7,438 nt of DNA. Origin: DATMBL01 sp050735975 (GTDB lineage Bacteria > Desulfobacterota > Binatia > UBA9968). A program made the translations under genes and the position numbers. Where the stretch lies: assembly GCA_050735975.1 (NCBI GenBank), contig JBOHVS010000253.1:1-7438 (forward strand). The letters run 5' to 3'. The first letter of the stretch is position 1. Each line of letters begins with the position of its first letter. The notes under the pieces were generated by a model, which did no database searches, was not told the origin of the DNA, and worked only from the letters and a program-made list of their open reading frames with translations. Positions 1-5,239 of this stretch are shown piece after piece.

Positions 1-88
1 GAAGGTGCGCCGGGCTAAGCTCTACTACTTGAGGGAAAGATCGGGTAAAGCAGCCCGCCTCACCGGCGAAGAAGGATCGGCCGGTTGA
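1..88 (+). CDS. rplS: 50S ribosomal protein L19, C-terminal end (partial)
   Basis: Only the last 28 codons are present, read from base 2 and ending at TGA 86-88. The peptide begins KVRRAKLYYLRERSGKAAR, which is the highly conserved C-terminal signature of bacterial L19 (E. coli has RAKLYYLRERTGKAAR). L19 is a protein of the large ribosomal subunit at the interface with the 30S subunit. An eight-residue tail, TGEEGSAG, follows the conserved block and differs from the basic tail of E. coli. The 5' end lies outside the window. In many proteobacteria rplS closes an rpsP-rimM-trmD-rplS operon and is followed by rnhB. Here the next gene is a convergent bactofilin, so the operon seems to end at rplS. 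The identification is firm despite the short length. Confidence 0.93.
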   Translation, partial: KVRRAKLYYLRERSGKAARLTGEEGSAG

Positions 89-100
89 CGCCACAAAAGC

Positions 101-277
101 AGGTTGAGGTTGAGGCTCAGGTTGAGACAAAGAGCATCGCGCTTAGCCTTGACCTCAGAGTTTGTGAATTAATCGAATTCTGCGAAAATGAGCAGCCGCA
201 ACTATTTGATTTTGTTGAGGCGAAATTTGCGGAACTCGACGTTTTTCAATTTTTTCACAACCTCTCAGCCTAAACCT
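101..277. repeat. TTGAGG-type phased repeat with imperfect inverted repeats (convergent gap rplS / bactofilin)
   Basis: The left part is made of short phased units (AGGTTGAGGTTGAGGCTCAG, then GTTGAG; 101-126). Two inverted matches are visible. Bases 104-117 can pair with 145-158 as a 14-bp RNA stem with three G-U pairs and a 27-nt loop. Bases 107-124 also match, imperfectly, the reverse complement of 258-277. No clear T-run follows the first stem, so it is not a textbook intrinsic terminator, although its place just after the rplS stop would suit a transcript-end structure. From memory, TTGAGG/CTCAACC intergenic elements recur in some deltaproteobacterial genomes; I could not check this. I see no convincing protein in the gap. 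Confidence 0.5.
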
Positions 278-287
278 ATCTTATCGG

Positions 288-653
288 TCAACCGCCACCA
301 AGGATCTGGCCCTTTCCTTCAAAGACGGCTCCGGGATGAATCTTTAATTCTGCTGCTCTCACTTCACCCTGGAACCGGCCGCCGGGCATAATCTCGAAAC
401 AGCCCATCACTTGCACGTTGCCGGCCAGCTTCCCTTCCACCAGCAGATGACGAGCGGAAATGTGCGCATCAACCTGCGCGTTGGGCCCGACAACCAACAG
501 CTCGCTGGCCTTTACTTCGCCGGTAAACCGGCTGTCGATTTTGACCGGCAGATTATAACTTAGTTTTCCGGAGATGGACGAGTCCGGGAAAAGCACCGTT
601 CTCACCGCGCCTTGAAGGAAGGATGGATTGCCGTTGTCCGTTTTCTCCGCCAT
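288..653 (-). CDS. Bactofilin family protein (DUF583 / PF04519)
   Basis: A complete 121-residue protein reading from ATG 653 to TGA 288 on the minus strand. After a polar N-terminal tail (about residues 1-24) the body (about 25-118) is a run of short beta-strand repeats with regularly spaced glycines, for example SGKLSYN, GEVKASELLVVGPNAQV, EGKLAGNVQV, GGRFQGEV and GAVFEGKGQI. This is the right-handed beta-helix pattern of bactofilins, which self-assemble into non-polar filaments and scaffold cell-shape, envelope or motility proteins at the inner membrane. Its length is typical of a single-domain bactofilin. A GGAG motif 8 bases before the ATG supports the start. A weak -10-like TATGTT (minus strand, 677-682) could give a leader of about 20 bases. 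There is no neighbouring M23 peptidase or ParA gene, which often accompany bactofilins, so the specific role cannot be inferred. It is divergent from rarA and convergent with rplS. Confidence 0.88.
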   Translation of the reverse strand: MAEKTDNGNPSFLQGAVRTVLFPDSSISGKLSYNLPVKIDSRFTGEVKASELLVVGPNAQVDAHISARHLLVEGKLAGNVQVMGCFEIMPGGRFQGEVRAAELKIHPGAVFEGKGQILGGG

Positions 654-744
654 CGCTAAGACTCCAAACGGTCCCTAACATACCACCCAATGGCGCGAAA
701 CAAAAGCGGTTGCAGCTACGCGGCCGGTGAAGTTCTGTGATAGC

Positions 745-2082
745 ATGTTCAATGTGGATCTATTCGAGACCGAGCCGAAAAAAGAGCGCCGCGCGACGCG
801 ACCGCTGGCGGAACGAATGCGCCCGACCAGCCTGGATGAATTTGTCGGCCAAGAGCACTTCCTCGGTCCCGGGAAATTGTTGCGAGAGATGGTCAATGCG
901 GGCGAGCTTCGGTCTCTCATACTCTGGGGGCCCCCGGGGACCGGCAAAACGACTTTGGCTCAAATCCTCGCGGGCGCGGCGGGCGCGATCTGCGTCTACT
1001 TCTCGGCCGTCAGTTCCGGCGTCAAAGATCTCAAGAAAATTATCCAAGAGGCCGAAGATCTCCAGCGCATCGGTAAACCCACCGTCCTGTTCGTCGACGA
1101 GATTCATCATTTCAATAAAGCGCAACAGGATAATTTCCTGCCCCATGTAGAGCGTGGAACCTTGATCCTAATCGGCGCGACAACCGAGAATCCATCGTTT
1201 GAAGTGATCTCTCCCCTCCTCTCCCGCTGTCAGGTTCTCGTCCTCAGTCCGCTCCCTGCCGGCGACATTGCAAAGATCGTCGATCGGGCGCTCGAAGACG
1301 TTAATAAAGGACTTGGCGCGTTGGGGCTGTCCATCGCAGCGCAAGCCCGCGATTTCCTGGTTCTACATTCCCAGGGCGACTGCCGGATCGCTTTGAACGC
1401 GCTGGAAATCGCGGCGACTCTGGCGCGCAAGCGAGGGACAAAGACGATTGAGCTTGGCGACTTGCAAGAAGCTCTGCAAAGAAAACCGCTTCAGTACGAC
1501 AAGTCGGGCGAAGAACATTATAATGTCATTTCCGCGTTCATCAAAAGTCTCCGCGGGAGCGACCCGGACGCCGCGCTCTACTGGCTTATGAGAATGATAG
1601 AAGCTGGAGAAGATCCGCTCTTCGTTGCGCGGCGCATGATCATTTTTGCCGCCGAAGATATCGGCAACGCCGACCCGCAGGCTCTGCAAGTCGCCGTTGC
1701 GGCGAAAGACGCATTGCATTTCATCGGCCTTCCCGAAGGCAGAATTCCCCTGGCCCAGGCTGTGACCTATCTGGCAACGGCGCCCAAATCGAACGCATCT
1801 TACAAAGCCATGCTCGCCGCCTCCAGGGATGTCGAAGAACACGGCGCACTGCCGGTCCCGCTCCATCTTCGCAACGCGCCGACGCCGCTAATGGAGAAGC
1901 TGGGCTACGGCCAGGGCTACAAGTACGCCCACAATTTTCCGGAGCATATCGTCGAACAGGAGCATATGCCCGAGAAGTTGCGCGCGAGAAAATATTACTC
2001 GCCGTCTGACTCAGGACGCGAGGAAGAGATCAGGCAACGCATGCTAGCGTGGACGCGGAAAAAACGGACGGAAGGAAGCTGA
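745..2082 (+). CDS. rarA: Replication-associated recombination protein A (AAA+ ATPase RarA/MgsA)
   Basis: RarA is a cytoplasmic clamp-loader-like AAA+ ATPase that works at stalled or gapped replication forks with SSB and recombination proteins. With the ATG at 745 the protein has 445 residues, close to E. coli RarA (447). Visible landmarks: the N-terminal PLAERMRPTSLDEFVGQEH block; Walker A GPPGTGKT (about 62-69); a SAVSSGVKDL segment; Walker B LFVDEIH (about 115-121) followed by FNKAQQD; sensor 1 GATTENP (about 144-150); an arginine-finger candidate in LLSRC (R161); and a sensor 2 segment GDCRIALN (R214). The C-terminal MgsA-type domain shows SLRGSDPDAALYW, EDIGNADP, APKSNASY and the VPLHLRNAP block near 372-380. 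All hallmark residues are intact. A GTG at 727 would add six residues (MKFCDS). I prefer 745 because MFNVDLFE resembles the usual start MxxDLF; neither start has a strong ribosome binding site. Upstream lies the divergent bactofilin. It appears monocistronic. Confidence 0.96.
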   Translation: MFNVDLFETEPKKERRATRPLAERMRPTSLDEFVGQEHFLGPGKLLREMVNAGELRSLILWGPPGTGKTTLAQILAGAAGAICVYFSAVSSGVKDLKKIIQEAEDLQRIGKPTVLFVDEIHHFNKAQQDNFLPHVERGTLILIGATTENPSFEVISPLLSRCQVLVLSPLPAGDIAKIVDRALEDVNKGLGALGLSIAAQARDFLVLHSQGDCRIALNALEIAATLARKRGTKTIELGDLQEALQRKPLQYDKSGEEHYNVISAFIKSLRGSDPDAALYWLMRMIEAGEDPLFVARRMIIFAAEDIGNADPQALQVAVAAKDALHFIGLPEGRIPLAQAVTYLATAPKSNASYKAMLAASRDVEEHGALPVPLHLRNAPTPLMEKLGYGQGYKYAHNFPEHIVEQEHMPEKLRARKYYSPSDSGREEEIRQRMLAWTRKKRTEGS

Positions 2083-2282
2083 CCTTATTTACAGATTCCC
2101 GAGTCGACACTGACTAAGGAGTTCATTGATTAGTAGACATACGACAACCAAGGAGCGAGTCATGGAGAGCGCGGGCACGCTAACGTGAAGTAAGCGTTCA
2201 GGCCCAGGCCGTTGGAATAACCGCACTCCCTAATAATTCTGCGCTCGTAAGCCGCTTCTACAAGATCAAGGGAGCCTACCCT
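2083..2282 (+). other. Intergenic leader region between rarA and the DUF502 gene, with a possible short upstream ORF
   Basis: No hairpin with a T-run is evident after the rarA stop. Two AAGGAG motifs stand out (2116-2121 and 2150-2155). Each is followed at 4-6 bases by a possible start in one common frame: TTG 2126 and ATG 2162, both ending at TGA 2188. This gives a 20- or 8-residue peptide; the short form reads MESAGTLT. Further down, AATAAT (2232-2237) is a five-of-six -10 match that could start a transcript with a leader of about 40 bases, but it lacks a good -35. The short ORF may be a leader peptide, a decayed gene start, or chance. I recognise no riboswitch. Confidence 0.25.
2268..2274 (+). 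promoter_or_regulatory. Ribosome binding site of the DUF502 gene
   Basis: AAGGGAG ends 8 bases before ATG 2283. It is a good Shine-Dalgarno match at normal spacing and fixes the start of the membrane protein. Confidence 0.7.
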
Positions 2283-2831
2283 ATGGACTACATCTACCGC
2301 CATGTCGTCCTCTGCATCCTGACCGGCCTGGTTACGATTCTACCCGTAGGTGGAACCGTTATTTTGATCGTCTTCGCCGAGAAGTCGCTGAGCCCGGTTG
2401 TTCCCGAGAAGTTTTACTTCCCCGGACTGGGGCTGCTATCCATAGTCATCCTGCTCTACTGTTTGGGTCTGACCCTGACGACCTTTGTCGGCCGCTGGTT
2501 TTGGAATTACCTGGACATGGCCCTGTGTCGCTTTCCGGGTTTGGGAATGCTCTACCGGACATTGAAGCAGATTCTCGGCTTCGAATCCGGCGAAGGCGCG
2601 CTGTTTCAGCGAGTCGTTCTCGTTCCCGATGAAGGGACCGGCGGCGCCGAGGTCGGCCTTGTAACCGCGATTGAAGGAGATGCCGACGGAAGGCAACTTA
2701 TCGTCTTCGTGCCGCACTCGCCGAATCCCGCCCAGGGCAGGTTGCTGCGCTTACCCGCCAATCGAGTGATCGCGACCGACTGGACAGTGGACAAGGCTCT
2801 GAAGGGACTGTTTACCCTGGGTAAGGTCTAG
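2283..2831 (+). CDS. DUF502 family two-TM inner-membrane protein (PF04367)
   Basis: A complete 182-residue protein. Two hydrophobic segments are clear: about residues 8-32 (starting VLCILTGLVTILPVGGTVI) and 47-70 (PGLGLLSIVILLYCLGLTLT). Both are typical of DUF502, where the first helix is introduced by a TGLxxxLP pattern. The segment RFPGLGMLYRTLKQILGF (about 83-100) corresponds to the usual IPxxRxIYxxxKQ motif. The soluble C-terminal part has the family signatures FQRVVLVP, GLVTAIEGD, VFVPHSPNPAQG (about 141-152, usually VFVPTTPNP) and a final VDKALKGL block. The family has no established biochemical function in bacteria; plant relatives are the COV/LCV vascular-patterning proteins. A good ribosome binding site supports ATG 2283. 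It stands alone on the plus strand after rarA, with a 200-base gap arguing against a tight operon. Membrane location is firm, function unknown. Confidence 0.9.
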   Translation: MDYIYRHVVLCILTGLVTILPVGGTVILIVFAEKSLSPVVPEKFYFPGLGLLSIVILLYCLGLTLTTFVGRWFWNYLDMALCRFPGLGMLYRTLKQILGFESGEGALFQRVVLVPDEGTGGAEVGLVTAIEGDADGRQLIVFVPHSPNPAQGRLLRLPANRVIATDWTVDKALKGLFTLGKV

Positions 2832-2849
2832 CCAAGACACGTGTGGCAT

Positions 2850-2940
2850 TATCTCGCGCAAAGACGCAAAAGGACGCCAAGTTCGGAGATATAGGAGGGA
2901 GACATTTTTCTTTGCGCTCTTGGCGTCTTGGCGCGATAGA
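2850..2940. repeat. Imperfect palindromic element (GCGCAAAGACGC type) in the convergent gap DUF502 / ptrB
   Basis: The left arm contains TCGCGC-A-AAGACGC (2854-2867). The right arm contains its complement GCGTCTT-G-GCGCGA (2923-2936), giving 6 plus 7 base pairs around one mismatch, with weaker pairing continuing inward. Within each arm the sequence runs in short phased GCGCAAAG/ACGCCAAG units. From memory, AAAGACGCAAAG-type intergenic palindromes are scattered through many bacterial genomes, with no assigned mobility. Copy number cannot be judged from one window. Confidence 0.6.
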
Positions 2941-2945
2941 TTTTT
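2854..2945 (+). terminator. Possible transcript-end hairpin after the DUF502 gene
   Basis: The palindrome arms (2854-2867 and 2923-2936) are followed four bases later by TTTTT (2941-2945). A stem followed by a T-run fits a rho-independent terminator for the plus-strand gene that stops at 2831. The loop of about 55 bases is much longer than usual, so this is tentative. I see no matching T-run for the minus-strand direction. Confidence 0.3.
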
Positions 2946-2994
2946 CTTGACGGGAGGGTTGGGTGGATCGCAGTCAGATGCCATTCGTTTATGA

Positions 2995-5025
2995 CTATTC
3001 TTTAATGCCTGCCAGATCGAGCAGAAAAGCATAAGAGAAAGCCGTCTCGCGGTGGCGTCTAAAGCGACCGGACGCGCCGCCGTGTCCGGCATCCATATTT
3101 GTTTTTAGCAGCAGCCGGTTTCTGTCTGTTTTCATGGCGCGGAGCTTGGCCGCCCATTTCGCCGGCTCCCAGTACTGGACCTGTGAGTCGTTCAAACCTC
3201 CGGTGATTAGCAAATGCGGATAGTCTTTGCGTTCGACGTTGTCGTAGGGTGAGTACGACAGCATATACTCGTAGAATTCTTTCTGATTAGGGTCCCCCCA
3301 CTCGTCGTACTCTCCGGTTGTTAGCGGAATCGAGGCATCCAGCATTGTTGTCACGACGTCGACGAAGGGAACTTCAGCCACCACGCCTTTGAATAGTTCC
3401 GGACGCACGTTCGTGATAGCGCCCATCAGCAAGCCGCCGGCGCTTCGCCCCATGGCGAACAGCTTCCCCGGAGTCGTGAGCTTGTCTCGCACGAGAAACT
3501 CAGCGCAGGCAATGAAGTCGTTAAACGTGTTTTTCTTTTTTAGCAGTCTGCCATTCTCATACCAATGACGCCCCAGCTCTTGTCCGCCGCGGACGTGCGC
3601 GATGGCGTAGACGAATCCGCGATCGATCAAACTCAAGCGGGCAGACGCGAAAGCGGGATCGATGCTGAAGCCATATGAGCCGTAGCCGTAGAGCAAAAGT
3701 GGATTCTGCCCGTCTCGTCTAACTCCCGCGCGATAAACAATCGATAGGGGAATCTCGGCACCGTCGCCCGCCGGAACGTAGAGACGCTCCGTAACGTAAT
3801 TCTCCGGCTTGAAGCCGCCCAACACCTCTTCCTGCTTGAGAAGGATTCTCGCACGGGTAACCATATCGTAATCGTAGATGGACAACGGCGTCGTCAGGGA
3901 ACTGTATTCGAAACGGAGGGTCGTAGTATCAAATTGCGGGTTGGTTCCAACATTGGCCCGATAAGCCGGTTGGCCAAATTCCAGATAGTGTTCTTCCCCG
4001 CCGCGCCAGGGAATGACGCGGATTTGCGTGAGGCCGCGCTTCCGCTCTTCGAGCACTAAGTGGTCTTTGAAAATCTCGAAATCGCCGAAAAATACGTCCT
4101 CTCGATGCGAAACCAGCTCCCGCCAGTTTTCCTTTGCGGTGTTGTTGGTAAGTGTCGTCATCAAGCGGAAGTTTTTGGCCTGATGGTTGGTGCGAATGAG
4201 GAAGAGATCCCTAAAGTGATCGACATGATATTCGTGATCGCGCTCCCGAGGCAGAAACAACTTGAACTCGCCGGCCGGATCGTCTGCTTCCAGGTAGCGA
4301 TACTCCTGGCTCAGCGTGTGCGACGAGACGATCATCAGATATTTCTTGGACTTGGTTTTAAAAACGTAAGCGGCGAACGTCTCATCGTCCTCCTGAAAAA
4401 TCAGCGGGTCCTGTGACGGATCCGAACCCAACACGTGCCGATAGATCCGGCAAGCTCTCAAGGTCGTCGGATCCTGCTTGGCGTAAAAGAGAGTCCTATT
4501 GTCGTTTGCCCATGCCAAATTTTCAGTCACCTCTGGAATGACGTCGGGCAGCAGTTCCCCCGTGATGAGATTCTTAAAGTAGGTGGTGTAAATCCTGCGC
4601 CCTTGCGTATCCACGTTGTACGCGAGGAGATCCCGGCCCGAGCTCACAGACATTCCGCCGATTGAGAAAAACTCGTGTCCTTCAGCCGCCTCGTTGGCGT
4701 TGAGCATGATTTCTTCCGGTCGCTCCAATGAACCTTCTTTGCGCGCAAAGATAGGGTACTCCTTTCCGTCCTCATAGCGCGTGTAATAAAAATAGTCGTC
4801 ACGCCTATATGGAACGGACATGTCGGTCTGCTTGAACCTGGCTTTGATCTCCTCGAAAAGCTTCTCTTCCAGCAGCTTTGTGTGAGCCAACTCGTGGTCC
4901 GCATACTGATTCTCGGCATTAAGGTAGGCGATCACCTCAGGGTTATCGCGGTCGCGTAACCAATAGTAGTCGTCGACTCGCACGTGGCCGTGTTTTTCGA
5001 ACTCTTTGGGAACCTTCCTAAGCAT
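2995..5025 (-). CDS. ptrB: Oligopeptidase B (S9A prolyl oligopeptidase family serine peptidase)
   Basis: A cytosolic serine peptidase that cleaves short peptides after Arg or Lys. The 676-residue protein is near full-length identical in layout to E. coli PtrB (686): an N-terminal start RVDDYYWLRD, a beta-propeller about 76-405 that restricts access to small peptides, and a C-terminal alpha/beta-hydrolase domain from about 410. The catalytic triad is visible as Ser528 (GRSAGG), Asp613 (LNDSQVQYWEP) and His648 (MDAGHGG), matching E. coli Ser532, Asp617 and His652. Conserved blocks include LLLYGYGSYG, RGFVYAIAHVRGG, KKKNTFNDF and EVPFVDVVTTMLD. The P1-binding Glu576 is kept as Glu572, but the second acid Glu578 is Asp574 (GEYDEWG). 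Of the S2-linked pair Asp460/Asp462 only Asp456 remains; the other is Ala458 (SIDPAF). No signal peptide is seen. A TGA codon lies directly before the ATG in frame, so 5025 is the only sensible ATG; the upstream GGGG is a weak ribosome binding site. Identification as S9A is firm; strict dibasic preference is less sure. Confidence 0.94.
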   Translation of the reverse strand: MLRKVPKEFEKHGHVRVDDYYWLRDRDNPEVIAYLNAENQYADHELAHTKLLEEKLFEEIKARFKQTDMSVPYRRDDYFYYTRYEDGKEYPIFARKEGSLERPEEIMLNANEAAEGHEFFSIGGMSVSSGRDLLAYNVDTQGRRIYTTYFKNLITGELLPDVIPEVTENLAWANDNRTLFYAKQDPTTLRACRIYRHVLGSDPSQDPLIFQEDDETFAAYVFKTKSKKYLMIVSSHTLSQEYRYLEADDPAGEFKLFLPRERDHEYHVDHFRDLFLIRTNHQAKNFRLMTTLTNNTAKENWRELVSHREDVFFGDFEIFKDHLVLEERKRGLTQIRVIPWRGGEEHYLEFGQPAYRANVGTNPQFDTTTLRFEYSSLTTPLSIYDYDMVTRARILLKQEEVLGGFKPENYVTERLYVPAGDGAEIPLSIVYRAGVRRDGQNPLLLYGYGSYGFSIDPAFASARLSLIDRGFVYAIAHVRGGQELGRHWYENGRLLKKKNTFNDFIACAEFLVRDKLTTPGKLFAMGRSAGGLLMGAITNVRPELFKGVVAEVPFVDVVTTMLDASIPLTTGEYDEWGDPNQKEFYEYMLSYSPYDNVERKDYPHLLITGGLNDSQVQYWEPAKWAAKLRAMKTDRNRLLLKTNMDAGHGGASGRFRRHRETAFSYAFLLDLAGIKE

Positions 5026-5239
5026 TCACAGACCCCAACCAGCCGGATATGACGCCAAATTTAGATCGTTTTCGGAGCGATCGCCACACCATTATCAGAA
5101 GCTTGGGACTTTTCTCTAGCCGCCAAGTCCAAGGTGACAACCGGACCCCGGGAAATCACGCTCAGGTACGCTCACATTTGCCATAGACAAATCCGCAACT
5201 ATTCGGGCATATTAGCATCCAAACAGTGCCAGCACCGAG
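5026..5239. promoter_or_regulatory. Divergent promoter region between ptrB and the phosphodiesterase gene
   Basis: Both flanking genes start here and read outward, so this 214-base gap must hold both promoters. For ptrB (minus strand) two candidates are visible: GATAAT (5091-5096, five of six -10 matches, weak -35), and TTGTCA (5135-5140) with TAGAGA (5113-5118) at 16-base spacing. For the plus-strand gene see the separate promoter entry. I see no long palindrome that would be a clear operator; a GATCG...CGATC pair at about 5065-5083 is too short to weigh. No gene is supported inside. Confidence 0.5.
5184..5213 (+). promoter_or_regulatory. Candidate sigma70-type promoter of the phosphodiesterase gene
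   Basis: TAGACA (5184-5189, five of six matches to TTGACA) and CATATT (5208-5213, four of six to TATAAT) lie 18 bases apart. Transcription would begin near 5220, leaving a leader of about 20 bases before ATG 5240. No strong ribosome binding site is seen in that leader. The match is modest and not tested. Confidence 0.3.

Noticed and set aside
85..273. 62-residue plus-strand frame starting TTG and overlapping the rplS stop
   Set aside because: Its first part is encoded by the TTGAGG repeat (VEVEAQVE), it has no ribosome binding site of note, its composition is not family-like, and it spans the inverted repeats.
188..391. 67-residue plus-strand frame with an ATG
   Set aside because: It runs antisense into the bactofilin, which has clear family features, and shows no recognisable domain.
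727..744. GTG start for rarA six codons upstream
   Set aside because: The added residues MKFCDS do not match the family's N terminus, while ATG 745 gives the expected MFNVDLFE start. Not fully excluded.
1363..1866. 167-residue minus-strand frame inside rarA
   Set aside because: Shadow of a gene whose plus-strand product is unambiguous; no domain features.
4060..4416. 118-residue plus-strand frame antisense to ptrB
   Set aside because: Shadow frame; the minus-strand protein is conserved across the same bases.
5078..5085. GCGATCGC octamer, the cyanobacterial HIP1 core
   Set aside because: A single occurrence in a GC-rich sequence is expected by chance, and no cyanobacterial genes are present.
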